Shown piece by piece: positions 7,861 to 16,710 of a stretch of 64,000 nucleotides of DNA. Position 1 is the stretch's first letter; every line of letters begins with the position of its first letter. The position numbers and the translations under genes are program-made. The notes beneath the pieces are model-generated. The model saw only the letters and a list, made by a program, of their open reading frames with translations. It did no database searches and was not told the DNA's origin. Origin of the DNA: Planctomycetota bacterium (lineage in GTDB: Bacteria > Planctomycetota > UBA11346); assembly GCA_013816485.1 (NCBI GenBank), contig JACDEI010000012.1, positions 49,312 to 113,311 of the forward strand. Direction: 5' to 3'.

Positions 7861-10160
7861 GGCTGCACCTTTTTTAACGGGGATGATGGCGGATCAGCGA
7901 TGGGTGGGACGGTGGCCGGTGCAACTGTGGCCGGTGCAACCGCGGCCGGCGCAACCGCGGCCGGCGCAACCGCGGCCGGCGCAACCGCGGCAGCTGGAAC
8001 AGCAACGGGGGCCGTAGCCGAGTCCGGAGCCACCGACGGCACCATGCGCCACAACCCATTCGCCAGTCCCTGCGACTGGACGATGCGGACGTAGCGTTCC
8101 GCGACCTCGCGCCAGACATCGGTTTCCAGGCGTTGCGCCAAGCGCATGGCGCGCTCGAAGCCGAGCAAGCCGGTGACGGTCAGGCTGGCGACGCCGGCCT
8201 GTTCGCGTTCGGCGCGCAAGCCGGCGATCCGCCATTGCTCCTGCGCGCTGCGCAGCTGGGCGCGCTGCGTCAGCAGCTGGCCACGCGCGTGATGGTAGGC
8301 GGCCCAGGAATCCGCGAGATCGCGACGCAGTTCGAGCGCCGCCGCTTCTTCGCCGGAACGCAGGGCGGCAGCGATCTGGCCGAGGTAGTCGCCCTGCAGG
8401 TCACGATCCTTGAACCACGCCAACGGCAGGTTGCCGCTCAAGCCGAGGCTGACGAAATCATCGATCGCCTCGCTCCCAGGTTTGCCGGAGATGGCGTAGC
8501 CCGCGCTCAAGGCAAGCGAGGGACGGTAGCGTGATCCCGCCTGGCCGGCGAAGAAAGCTTCGCGCAGCGCTGCGTGCGCGGCCCGCAGGCGTGGATGGTT
8601 GAGCAGCGCTGTACGCAGCAGGACGGGATAGTCGTCGACTACCACCGTCTCCCAGGGCGTGGGCACGGCGAGCGGGACGCTCGGGCAGGAGTCGGCCAGT
8701 CCGCAGAGTCCCTTGAGCCGGTCGAGCTGCACCCGCTGCCAGCGTTCGTCGCTGGCGACGTCGGACTGCCGTGCGACCAGTTCCTGTTCCACCAGCAGAC
8801 GCTGTTCGCTGCCGGCATGTCCGGCCGCCTGCTGATGCGCCTGCGCCGCGGCTGCGCGCTCGGCCACGGCGAGCAGTGCGCGATCCTGGACCAGCCGCAG
8901 GTGCAGCGCCTGGTAGGCGATGAAGGCGAGGGCGGCCTCGGCTTGCTGCTGGTTAAGCGCCTCGGCGAGGGCATCGCGGGCGATGGTGGCGCGCACCCGT
9001 CCGGCCGCGCTCAACGCATGGTTGCGATCCCATTCGAGCAGCGGCTGCATCACTCCGATGAGTCCGCGCATCACGCCCTCGGCGAGGTAGTCGCCGGAGA
9101 ATCCCACTGGATCGGTGAACACCCCCACCACCGGCGTGTAGAACGCGCCCAGGCTGATGGTCGGCAGATTGGCGAGGCGCAGCTGATGGGCCTCGATCAA
9201 GGCGGCGGCGAGCAGGGCACGGCGACGCATGACGGCGGGATTGCGCGCCTCCACCAGCGCCGCCACCACCGCCAGGGTCAGTTCGCCCGGGATTTCCGCG
9301 ACCTGCGGGGCGAACCCGTCCGCGCCGAGCGCGAACACCACCGCCGCGCGCTCATCCCCGGCCGGCGTGGTGATCTCCCACGGCACCATCGCGCCACTCG
9401 CCAGATCGCAGCGGTACAAGCGGTAGGCGCCGTCCGGGTTGGCGGCGAAGATCACCCCATCGCCATCGACGCGCACATGACGCGCGTCGAACTCCTGCTG
9501 CGCGAGCAACGGACGCGGCGCGCCGCCGTCGGCGTCCAGACGCATCAGGCGGGTGCGCTGCTCGTCGAGCCGGTGCGCGTACACCACGCTGGCGAGCGCC
9601 GGCACCGCCACCGGCAGGGCGTTGCCGCCATCGTTGGTCAGACGCACATGGGCGGTCGGCGTGATCGCCGCGCCAGCGATGGTGAAAGCGAAGCGGAACA
9701 CCTCGAGCGCGCTGTCACGGATCCCGAGGGCTTTGCTCACCAGCACGCCGCGATGGACCACGCAGGTCCCGTCCTGCACCAGGTCCAGGCGCATGCGCCT
9801 GGGATCGAGCAGGTACACCGCCGTGCCCTCGGCGCGTTCGAGTGCGAGAAAGATCACCACCTCCTCGCGCCACGCAGCGGCCGCATCCGGCGCCGCCAGC
9901 GGCGTGGCGCCGGACGGGCTGACGGTGAAGGCCATGGTACGCGTGCGCGCACCGGGCAAGGCGGCCAGCAGACGTTGATCGCCATCCACCAGCGGGTGCG
10001 CCAGCCCAAGATAGACGCGGCGCTGCGCATCGACCTCCATCTGCTGTTCCACGCCGGCCTGGTCCCGTCGTGCGCAGGCGACGGTGATCAGGGCCAGCGT
10101 CAGCACCACCAGACACAGCAGCGGCCGGATGAATGGCAGGGAGGACGAACGGACGGTCAC
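7857..10160 (-). CDS. Outer-membrane TolC-like protein with N-terminal propeller-like extension
   Basis: A 767-residue predicted outer-membrane lipoprotein. The leader LVVLTLALITVAC gives a plausible though not ideal lipobox. Residues about 30-290 do not resemble TolC; they contain TolB/WD-like strands such as VVYAHRLDEQRTRLMRLDAD and GDGVIFAANPDGAYRLYRCD. From about 300 onward it is an outer-membrane efflux (OEP) domain with long helical coiled-coil stretches (LRLVQDRALLAVAERAAAAQ). The C-terminus is an Ala/Pro/Val repeat of VAPAA units. The start is GTG at 10160, 2 nt after the previous stop. With HlyD and the synthase it would make an envelope-spanning export channel. The domain fusion is unusual for OEP proteins, which are normally 420-500 residues. 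Confidence 0.85.
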   Translation of the reverse strand: MTVRSSSLPFIRPLLCLVVLTLALITVACARRDQAGVEQQMEVDAQRRVYLGLAHPLVDGDQRLLAALPGARTRTMAFTVSPSGATPLAAPDAAAAWREEVVIFLALERAEGTAVYLLDPRRMRLDLVQDGTCVVHRGVLVSKALGIRDSALEVFRFAFTIAGAAITPTAHVRLTNDGGNALPVAVPALASVVYAHRLDEQRTRLMRLDADGGAPRPLLAQQEFDARHVRVDGDGVIFAANPDGAYRLYRCDLASGAMVPWEITTPAGDERAAVVFALGADGFAPQVAEIPGELTLAVVAALVEARNPAVMRRRALLAAALIEAHQLRLANLPTISLGAFYTPVVGVFTDPVGFSGDYLAEGVMRGLIGVMQPLLEWDRNHALSAAGRVRATIARDALAEALNQQQAEAALAFIAYQALHLRLVQDRALLAVAERAAAAQAHQQAAGHAGSEQRLLVEQELVARQSDVASDERWQRVQLDRLKGLCGLADSCPSVPLAVPTPWETVVVDDYPVLLRTALLNHPRLRAAHAALREAFFAGQAGSRYRPSLALSAGYAISGKPGSEAIDDFVSLGLSGNLPLAWFKDRDLQGDYLGQIAAALRSGEEAAALELRRDLADSWAAYHHARGQLLTQRAQLRSAQEQWRIAGLRAEREQAGVASLTVTGLLGFERAMRLAQRLETDVWREVAERYVRIVQSQGLANGLWRMVPSVAPDSATAPVAVPAAAVAPAAVAPAAVAPAAVAPATVAPATVPPIADPPSSPLKKVQP
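7906..7995. repeat. 15-bp in-frame tandem repeat in the TolC-like gene
   Basis: Units of GCAACCGCGGCCGGC are repeated at 7936, 7951, 7966 and, degenerate, at 7981, with diverged copies upstream from about 7906. They encode VAPAA repeats at the C-terminus. The unit length keeps the frame, so copy number can vary without breaking the gene. Confidence 0.8.
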
Positions 10161-10162
10161 GG

Positions 10163-11725
10163 TCAGCGCCTCGGCGGCGACGGTTCGATGGGGACGTCGT
10201 CCTCGGCCAGCACCAGCACGTCGCTGGCGGTGGTGCCACGTGGGGCCAACGCACCCAAGGCATCGCGCACCAACAGTTCGGCCTCTTTATGATCGGGACC
10301 GGCTTCGATGCAGCCGATGACGAGTTCGTGATCAGTGCCGGGAGGCGTTCCGTTGGTGCTGCCGTTGAAGCTGGTGGCGATGCGCTGGCACACCACTTCC
10401 GCGCCGGCTAGCTGCGTACCCGGCAGCATCAGGGCGAGCACGCCCTCGCTCCACACGCACGGGATGTCCAGGGTGCGCAGGCCGGTGGTCGCCGCCTGCC
10501 ACATCGCCTGCACATACGCACCGTAGGCTTCCGCGCTCTCGTTGCGCACATCCTCGAGACGGGTCGAGCGCACCATCACCAACGAGAGCGGCGTGGCGTA
10601 ACGCCGCAGGCGATCGAGTTCGCGCTGGAGCGAGAGGAGGAAGAAACTCTTGGCGTAGAGACCGGTGAGGTAATTGGGCAGGGCCGCGGCCATGCCATGG
10701 CCACCGATATCATTGGCCGCCACCGCCTCGTCAGCCTTGGGCGTGAGTTCGTAGGCGTAGGCCAAGCGCTCGACGGTCTGCTCGGGAGCCACCACCGCCT
10801 GACAGGCCAGACAGCGTGCCTGGATGTGCGTTTCCGCCGAGATGAATGAACAGCTGCGGCAGAGGTAGCAATCGCTCGGCTTCTCGTAATCACGGCCGAT
10901 CTGATGCAGGCTCTTGTGGCACTTCGGACACTCCAGGCCTTCGCCACGGCGGAAGTTCTGCTGCGTGTCGATGTGCGCGCAGGCGAAATGGTGGATCATG
11001 GTCTCGCGCACGAAGTCGATCCCGTGACAGCGGGCGCAGGTTTCGCCGTAGACCAACTGGTGACCGGTGCAGGTCGGACACGCGCGCAGACGCTGCGCGA
11101 CGACACGATTGCAGATGCCGTGCTCGACCAGGCGTTCCATCACCGCGACCGCGTCAACCCCGAGCCCAAAATGACGCAGCACTTGAGGGTAACGCCAGCC
11201 GCGCAGATCATCGCTGACCAACTGCGGCTCGACCCGGCGTTCCCCGCGCGCGATCAGCGCCCGCACCAATGCCAAGATACGCTCATCGGCCAAAGGCGGC
11301 GTGTGTTTGGCCAGTGACACCAGCAGGAGGCGCTCGACCTCATGCATCAGGCCGCTGCGTGAGAATGGTGCCAGCAGTACCCGGTCGCAGTTCGCGCGCA
11401 GGTTGGATACCGCGAGGTCCTGCGTTCCGCTCTCGACCAGATAGAGCACCGTCGGCAGGCTCGCGTGCAGCGCCGGATTTCTGGCCAGCTCGGCGATCGG
11501 GGAGGCCCCACTGACCGCGATGATGCACAAGTGGTACTGGCGGTCACGAACACCGATCTCCCAGGTACCGCTCGCGACCACCTCCTCGATCTCAAGGGTG
11601 ATCGCCAACGGAATCCCCTGTCCGAGCACGGGGTCGATGCGCACCTCGTTGCCGAGCAGCCGACGCACTTCGAGGCCAGCGAGATCATCATCGCAGATCA
11701 GCAGCACGCGGCAGGTTTCATTCAT
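10163..11725 (-). CDS. Receiver / zinc-ribbon (TackOD1-like) / degenerate GGDEF protein, likely c-di-GMP receptor
   Basis: A 520-residue cytoplasmic signalling protein. The N-terminus has receiver-like character (VLLICDDDLAGLEVRRLL, LPTVLYLVESG). The middle (about 200-330) is cysteine-rich with at least four CxxC pairs: CPTC, CARC, CPKC and CRSC/CLAC. It resembles the TackOD1 zinc-binding output domain found with receivers and GGDEF domains. The C-terminus (about 360-510) is a GGDEF fold in which the active-site motif is SEGVL. An inhibitory-site motif RxxD is kept exactly five residues before it: RTLD-IPCVW-SEGVL. In known diguanylate cyclases and in PelD this RxxD binds c-di-GMP. I infer a catalytically dead receptor that controls the neighbouring synthase. 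Confidence 0.8.
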   Translation of the reverse strand: MNETCRVLLICDDDLAGLEVRRLLGNEVRIDPVLGQGIPLAITLEIEEVVASGTWEIGVRDRQYHLCIIAVSGASPIAELARNPALHASLPTVLYLVESGTQDLAVSNLRANCDRVLLAPFSRSGLMHEVERLLLVSLAKHTPPLADERILALVRALIARGERRVEPQLVSDDLRGWRYPQVLRHFGLGVDAVAVMERLVEHGICNRVVAQRLRACPTCTGHQLVYGETCARCHGIDFVRETMIHHFACAHIDTQQNFRRGEGLECPKCHKSLHQIGRDYEKPSDCYLCRSCSFISAETHIQARCLACQAVVAPEQTVERLAYAYELTPKADEAVAANDIGGHGMAAALPNYLTGLYAKSFFLLSLQRELDRLRRYATPLSLVMVRSTRLEDVRNESAEAYGAYVQAMWQAATTGLRTLDIPCVWSEGVLALMLPGTQLAGAEVVCQRIATSFNGSTNGTPPGTDHELVIGCIEAGPDHKEAELLVRDALGALAPRGTTASDVLVLAEDDVPIEPSPPRR

Positions 11726-11770
11726 GACTGGCTCACTTCAGGGCTCTGGGAAAGAAACACCGGACAGGGA

Positions 11771-13093
11771 TCAGAAACGGACATTGCGCCACGCCGACTG
11801 CGGGAGGTAGGCGTCCTCTTGGTTGATGCGCAGGATCTCCAGCACGCTGGCATAGATGCGCACCCAGTGGAAAATGATCTCGTTGTAGAGCGGCAGCAGC
11901 GGGGCCCAGGCCAGCAACGCCCACTCCTCGTTCCGGCGTTCGCTGAACACCAGGGCGGTGGCGACGCTGATCAGCGACATCAGCGCGTAGACGCCCAGGC
12001 ATAACACATAGACCGCGATCAGCAGCGCCGGGGCGGTGATCGCCATCACCACCACATAGACCACAAAGACCAGATTGGCGATCACCGACGTCAGCAGCAC
12101 CTGCCACAACTCCAACGACAGCCACGCGCCGGGACGACGATCGGTGAGCAGGTCGCCATGTTTGCGGAAGGCCACCCGCACCAGATCGCGATCCCAGCGC
12201 ATCCGTTGCCGCACCAGGGTGCGCAGGTCCTCCGGCGCATCGGTAGTGGCGATCGCGCGCGGTGCGAACACCGCCTTCCAGCCCGCGCGGCGGGCCTTGA
12301 GCGTGTTGTCGAGGTCCTCGGCGGTGGCCACATCGCAGCCGGAAAAACTTTCGACCACCGACCTGCGGTAGGCGGCGCAGGCACCGCTGGCGATGTAGTT
12401 GGAGCCGAACAGGTTGAGCCAGCGACGATGCAGGCCGATCGCCACCAAGTACTCGACCGCCTGCATGCGGGTCCAGAAGGTCGCCCACTGATTGCGCACT
12501 TTGAGATTCCCGGCGACCACCGCGACCGTCGGGTCGGCGAACGGACCGATCAGGTGCTGCAGCAGATCGCGATCGAATGAGGTATCGACGTCGAGGTAGA
12601 CTACGAACTCGCCCGTCGCCATGCGCGTCCCCAGATTCAGCGCTCCCGGCTTGCCGCCGCGACCGGTGGCGGCCGAGTTCTTGATCAGGCGGATGAGCCC
12701 GCGTTCTGCATACGGCAGGGCACGGGCATAGGTGCGGTCCTCGGAGCCGTCGTCGACGACGATGATTTCGAGTCCGGGATATCCGGTCTCCAACAACGAG
12801 CGGATCGCCGATACGATCGCCGCCTCTTCATTGTAGCCGGCGAGCACGACACTCACGCTCGGCTTAGTGGCGAGGAACCGCTCATGGGCGGCGCTGCGAT
12901 CGCGCGGCAGACCGAACCAGCGCATCACCAGCAGGACAAGTGATGGGCCGAGAAAACGTCGCAGGTCGAAAATGATGAACGGCAGAAACGCGAGCAGCAG
13001 CCACCAGCCGTGCTGCACGGCATAACCCGACACCTCCTGCCAGGCGGCAGCGATGACGAAGCGAACCTCATCGAGGAAACGCGTCCCGTCCAT
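11771..13093 (-). CDS. Processive GT2 polysaccharide synthase, membrane-bound
   Basis: A 440-residue family 2 glycosyltransferase of the PgaC/NodC/hyaluronan-synthase/BcsA type. An N-terminal transmembrane region (WWLLLAFLPFIIF) precedes the GT-A domain. Substrate motifs are SVVLAGYNEE, VVDDGS, the DxD in VYLDVDTS, the catalytic aspartate in ATAEDLDNTLKA, and QRMRW, the Q/RxxRW signature of processive synthases. At least three C-terminal transmembrane helices (about 315-410) follow. It is the first gene of the operon and lies 45 bp before the GGDEF-like gene. The polymer cannot be predicted. No PilZ domain is present, so c-di-GMP control would have to come from the adjacent receptor. Confidence 0.9.
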   Translation of the reverse strand: MDGTRFLDEVRFVIAAAWQEVSGYAVQHGWWLLLAFLPFIIFDLRRFLGPSLVLLVMRWFGLPRDRSAAHERFLATKPSVSVVLAGYNEEAAIVSAIRSLLETGYPGLEIIVVDDGSEDRTYARALPYAERGLIRLIKNSAATGRGGKPGALNLGTRMATGEFVVYLDVDTSFDRDLLQHLIGPFADPTVAVVAGNLKVRNQWATFWTRMQAVEYLVAIGLHRRWLNLFGSNYIASGACAAYRRSVVESFSGCDVATAEDLDNTLKARRAGWKAVFAPRAIATTDAPEDLRTLVRQRMRWDRDLVRVAFRKHGDLLTDRRPGAWLSLELWQVLLTSVIANLVFVVYVVVMAITAPALLIAVYVLCLGVYALMSLISVATALVFSERRNEEWALLAWAPLLPLYNEIIFHWVRIYASVLEILRINQEDAYLPQSAWRNVRF

Positions 13094-13428
13094 GTCGCTC
13101 TCTGCTTCCCGGAAGAGGGAATCGAACGGCCACTATGCAGCATTCCACCTGCGCCGTCCAGTTCCCTGCAAGATGCAGGAAATCCGCGGTGAGTGCCGTG
13201 CAAACTCACCCGTTCGCATGTCGTCCGTTCGCGCGCGCCGCTGCCTCAACGATGAACAATACCTGCTGCGACAACGTGGCGCCGCGCACCCGTGTGATGG
13301 ATTTCCTCCTCCTCCTCCTCCTCTTCACCACCACACCACGGCAGCGCTGCCGGCTCGTCCGCTCGCCATTTTTTCAGCTGGTGGGCAACTATCCCATGCG
13401 CTGCGACCTCAACGCCGCCCTTTGCCGT
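13094..13428. other. 335-bp intergenic region upstream of the polysaccharide operon
   Basis: This should carry the promoter of the leftward operon and the 3' end of the amt transcript. The one notable feature is a CTC trinucleotide run (about 13306-13326). I see no convincing gene, operator or terminator. Confidence 0.5.
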
Positions 13429-14811
13429 TCACGGGTTGTACGCGTTCTCCCCATGCAGCGCGTAGTCGAGGCCGTTGACCTCGTCGGTCTCCGTGGCGCG
13501 TAGACCGATCGTCAGATCGACCACCTTGAGGATTATCGCGGTGCCGATGCCGCTGATGATGATGGTGAGCACCATCGCACCGAACTGCACCAGCACCTGG
13601 CCACCCATGGTCTGGCCTTCCGGATACCCGACGCCGCCGAGCGTGGCGGTGGCAAAGATGCCGGTGCCGATCAGGCCGACCATGCCGCCAATGCCGTGCA
13701 CACCGAAGACATCGAGGCTGTCATCGAAGCCGAAACGACGCTTGAGATGGGTCACCACGTAGAAGCTGCACGCTCCTGCCGCCGCGCCGATCACCAAGGC
13801 ACCGATCGGACCGACGTAACCACACGCGGGCGTGATGGCGACTAGGCCAGCAACCGCACCGGTGGCGATGCCGACCGCGCCGGGTTTGCCAACCTTCAAC
13901 CATTCGATTATCAGCCAGGTGAAACCCGCCGTCGCCGCGGCGATCTGCGTGGTGTAAGCCGCACGCGCCGCCAGTTCATTGGCCGCGCCCGCGCTGCCGG
14001 CGTTGAAACCGAACCAACCGACCCACAACATCGCAGCGCCGGTGATGCACATCGCGGCGTTGTGCGGCACCATCGCCTGCCGCGGCCAACCGATGCGGCG
14101 ACCAACCAGGATCGCGCACACTAGTCCCGCGATGCCGGAGTTGACCTCCACCACCGTGCCGCCAGCCAGATCCTGCAGACCGAACAACGCACCGAGCGAG
14201 GCCGGACCGCCCCACGCCATGTGGCAGACCGGGATGTAGACGAAGGTCAGCCACAGTGCACTGATCCACAACACCGCGCTGAACTTCATACGCTCGGCGA
14301 AGGCACCAACCAGCAGTGCCGGCGTGATGATGGCGAAGGTCAGTTGGAAAAAGAAAAACACTGGCTCGGGAATGGTCGACGCCATCGGCGCGGCGCTGCT
14401 TGGCGTGACGTTCAGCAGCAACGCCTTGTCGAGTGTGCCGATGATGGAGTTCCAGGAGAACTGGCCGGCGACCTGGCCGGTGGTGTCGAACGCCAAGCTG
14501 TAGCCATAGAGCGTCCACAGGATCGTTACCAGGCAGGTGATGGCGAAACACTGCGTCAAAACGGTCAGCACGTTCTTCGTGCGCACCAGGCCGGCGTAGA
14601 ACAACGACAGCCCTGGGATGGTCATGAACAACACCAGCACCGCGCTCATCAGCACCCAGGCGGTGTCGCCGGTGTTGAATGCCGGCGCGGCGGTTGCCGC
14701 GACGTCAGCGGCCGGCGCAGCCGCAGCGGCAGCGGCAGCGGCCTCTTCAGCAAGGGCAGGAACGAAACAGGCCACCAGCAAAGCGGTAGCACGGACCAGG
14801 GCGACGGACAT
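13429..14811 (-). CDS. amt: Ammonium transporter, Amt family
   Basis: A 460-residue inner-membrane ammonium channel. A cleavable signal (MSVALVRATALLVACFVPAL) is followed by an Ala-rich linker and eleven transmembrane helices. Family motifs include MTIPGLSLFYAGLVRTKN, the region FAERMKFSAVLWIS, VCHMAWGG near the first pore histidine, and DVFGVHGIGGMVGLIGTGIF with the second. The ATG at 14811 has GGAG eight bases upstream and begins the signal peptide; a longer frame to 14877 has no such support. No glnK/P-II gene is adjacent, unlike many amt loci. Confidence 0.94.
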   Translation of the reverse strand: MSVALVRATALLVACFVPALAEEAAAAAAAAAPAADVAATAAPAFNTGDTAWVLMSAVLVLFMTIPGLSLFYAGLVRTKNVLTVLTQCFAITCLVTILWTLYGYSLAFDTTGQVAGQFSWNSIIGTLDKALLLNVTPSSAAPMASTIPEPVFFFFQLTFAIITPALLVGAFAERMKFSAVLWISALWLTFVYIPVCHMAWGGPASLGALFGLQDLAGGTVVEVNSGIAGLVCAILVGRRIGWPRQAMVPHNAAMCITGAAMLWVGWFGFNAGSAGAANELAARAAYTTQIAAATAGFTWLIIEWLKVGKPGAVGIATGAVAGLVAITPACGYVGPIGALVIGAAAGACSFYVVTHLKRRFGFDDSLDVFGVHGIGGMVGLIGTGIFATATLGGVGYPEGQTMGGQVLVQFGAMVLTIIISGIGTAIILKVVDLTIGLRATETDEVNGLDYALHGENAYNP

Positions 14812-15138
14812 GCGAGGTCTCCGGCGAAAAAAGTGACCTCTGCAAATAGCGGCAGTTCGATTTTGTAAATCCGGCAAACAATGAGCGAATGCTTCATGAC
14901 AAAGCAGTGGAAGACCCTGGCCAAAACCTGGCCGTTCGGATTCAACTCATTGTTCAGCAATCTCTTGAGTCGTTTTCACCAATCGTGACCACCGCCTACT
15001 GAACCTGGAAAAGCACATGCGTGGCCGATCCACAGCCCACCTTTCGAGCACCCAGCAGCAGGAAAACCCGCTTCCGTCCCCGTCCTCGGCAACCACCCTG
15101 CCGCGCCACTGCACCACAGATTCCCCACGGAGCATCCC
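14812..15138. other. Divergent intergenic region between amt and ybaB
   Basis: A 327-bp region holding promoters for the leftward amt and the rightward ybaB-like gene. I looked for a sigma-54 type -24/-12 element upstream of amt and did not find a convincing one. No gene is evident. Confidence 0.4.
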
Positions 15139-15492
15139 ATGGATCTCGACTCCCTGATGCGCGGCCTCGGCCCGATCCAAGACACCATGAAAAAAGCGGA
15201 GAGCGAACGCGCTGCTGCCCAGTTCGACGGCAAGGCCGGCGGCGGTGCGGTGGTCATCCACCTGAAGGGTGACCTGACCGTGTCCAAGGTGACGATTGCC
15301 CCCGCCGCCGCGCAGGCCGCCACTGGCGATCCCAGCATGCTCGAAGACTTGGTGATGGTCGCGATCAACGACGCGCTCAAACAGCACACCGCACGTTTCG
15401 GCGCCAGCCCCGACGAACAGATCCAAAAGCTGATGGGCGGCAGCGACCTTGCGTCGCTGATGGGTCCGTTGATGCGTGGGCTAGGGCGCTGA
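15139..15492 (+). CDS. YbaB/EbfC family nucleoid-associated protein
   Basis: A 117-residue member of the YbaB/EbfC DNA-binding family, which forms small dimers that coat DNA. The features are an N-terminal helix with MRGLGPIQDTMKKAESERAA, a central strand region GGGAVVIHLKGDLTVSKVTI and a helical end (LEDLVMVAINDALKQHTARF). Length and layout match the family. It is often next to dnaX and recR, but neither is here. Confidence 0.8.
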   Translation: MDLDSLMRGLGPIQDTMKKAESERAAAQFDGKAGGGAVVIHLKGDLTVSKVTIAPAAAQAATGDPSMLEDLVMVAINDALKQHTARFGASPDEQIQKLMGGSDLASLMGPLMRGLGR

Positions 15493-15519
15493 CATCGCTG
15501 CGACGGACGGTGCCCAGAC

Positions 15520-16440
15520 TCACGCGGGCAGTTCACCGAGCCGCTGACGTACCGACGCTATCCATGCCGGCCACTGACGCGATTCGCTGAGCACCTCGCT
15601 CGCCACCGTCATGGTCAGCCGTTGGTCGCGCTGACGCCACCACTCGGGCAGACGTTCGAGTTCGCGCATGGTCGGATCGGCCTTGGCGCCAAGCGCGACC
15701 TGCTCGTCGATGAAGGCGAGCACCGGATCGACCATCACCTGCGGTCTCAACCGCCGGATCTCACTCGCTGCCGCGTTGCGCGCCGAACGTTCACGCCACG
15801 AGTTGCCCATACGACGCACCGAATCCGCAGCGGCGCCGAGACCAAACTTGGTCAGCTTGGAGCCCAGTTCAGGCAACAACGCCTTGGCGGCGATGCCGAT
15901 GCCGAGCAGTGGATTGGCGATCGCGACGGCACTGCCGACCACCACCAAGCCACCGGTGACCCAGAAACTCTGGCGATCGATCTCCTCGCCGATGGTCTCC
16001 AGACGTTTGGCGAGGTCGGCGTCCAGCCCAGGTTCCTGCACCCGTTCCTTGGCCAGCTTCCCAAGGAGTTGTTCCTCAAGGACCACCACACCCGCGGGAT
16101 CGTGGACGTGAAAGATACGCACCTTGGGCAGCGAGTTCACCGTGCCGACGCCCTCGGGCAGACGTCGGCGTTCCGCCAACACGTAGCCGTCCGGCGTGGG
16201 GATGAGAATGTAGTGGGTTTCGTCCTGCGCCGGATTGCCCACCGCGCTGTCGATCCGCGTGGAGCTGAACAGCCTGAGCGAACCGACGGTCGATTGCAGG
16301 TAAGACAGACCACTCTTGGCCCACGCCTGCGCCGCATTCGGCGCGGCGCTGATGGCCTTGATGGTTTCGATCCACGCGCGGTTGAGCAGCGTGGATTCCG
16401 CCGGCAGGCGCGGTGGTTCGGAGGCAGGTTCGTCGGGCAT
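15520..16440 (-). CDS. Hypothetical protein with a central hydrophobic segment
   Basis: About 306 residues from the ATG at 16440. I do not recognise the family. Residues about 175-215 (VTGGLVVVGSAVAIANPLLG then IGIAAKALLPEL) could be one or two membrane helices. The C-terminal third is charged with Trp/Arg-rich helices (LERLPEWWRQRDQR). The N-terminal half has RIFHVHDPAGVVVLEEQLLG. The frame is open to 16506, but that ATG falls inside the terminus of a repeat element (16504-16520), so the internal start is preferred. It converges on ybaB with a 27-bp gap. Confidence 0.6.
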   Translation of the reverse strand: MPDEPASEPPRLPAESTLLNRAWIETIKAISAAPNAAQAWAKSGLSYLQSTVGSLRLFSSTRIDSAVGNPAQDETHYILIPTPDGYVLAERRRLPEGVGTVNSLPKVRIFHVHDPAGVVVLEEQLLGKLAKERVQEPGLDADLAKRLETIGEEIDRQSFWVTGGLVVVGSAVAIANPLLGIGIAAKALLPELGSKLTKFGLGAAADSVRRMGNSWRERSARNAAASEIRRLRPQVMVDPVLAFIDEQVALGAKADPTMRELERLPEWWRQRDQRLTMTVASEVLSESRQWPAWIASVRQRLGELPA

Positions 16441-16503
16441 GACTAGCAGCGGAGGATGACCATCACCATGCGACGGGCAACGCGTGTCCCGGGAGCGCCG
16501 AGC

Positions 16504-16655
16504 CATTGGCGTTTAGCTAAGTGACCGGGACAGCGAATTGAACAAGAGGAACGGAAGAACGGAGTGAAAAGCCGGAGAGAAAGCTGACTTTTCCTGTCTT
16601 CCTCCGTTTCTCCGTTCCTCTTGTTCTATCCGGCTGTCTTAGCTAAACGGCATTG
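16504..16655. mobile_element. Short palindromic element with TTTAGCTAA termini
   Basis: Termini 16504-16520 and 16639-16655 match CAATGGCGTTTAGCTAA and its reverse complement with one mismatch each. The interior has a second inverted pair, GAACAAGAGGAACGG (starting about 16539) facing its complement ending about 16625. Outside, CCCGGGAGCGCCGAG on the left faces CTCGGCGCTCCCGGGGG on the right, so the element sits inside a palindrome of the GGGAGCGCCGGC family. There is no coding content. Confidence 0.7.
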
Positions 16656-16710
16656 AGCGCCGAGCACCAGCTCGGCCATCGTTATTCAGCCGAGCTGGTG
16701 CTCGGCGCTC
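16655..16710. repeat. Perfect 22-bp inverted repeat overlapping the end of the DMT permease gene
   Basis: Arms 16655-16676 and 16689-16710 are exact reverse complements; the arm begins GAGCGCCGAGCACCAG. The 12-nt loop contains the TAA stop of the DMT transporter gene, so its last codons (GAPSTSSAE) are encoded by the repeat. It could also act as a transcription terminator for that gene. Confidence 0.8.

Noticed and set aside
8574..10292. 572-residue plus-strand frame opposite the TolC-like gene
   Set aside because: It is antisense to a gene with clear OEP domain features and is Arg/His/Gly-rich with no motifs; long open shadows are common at this GC content.
14812..14960. Sigma-54 promoter for amt
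   Set aside because: No GG and GC dinucleotides with the right -24/-12 spacing and flanking consensus could be found.
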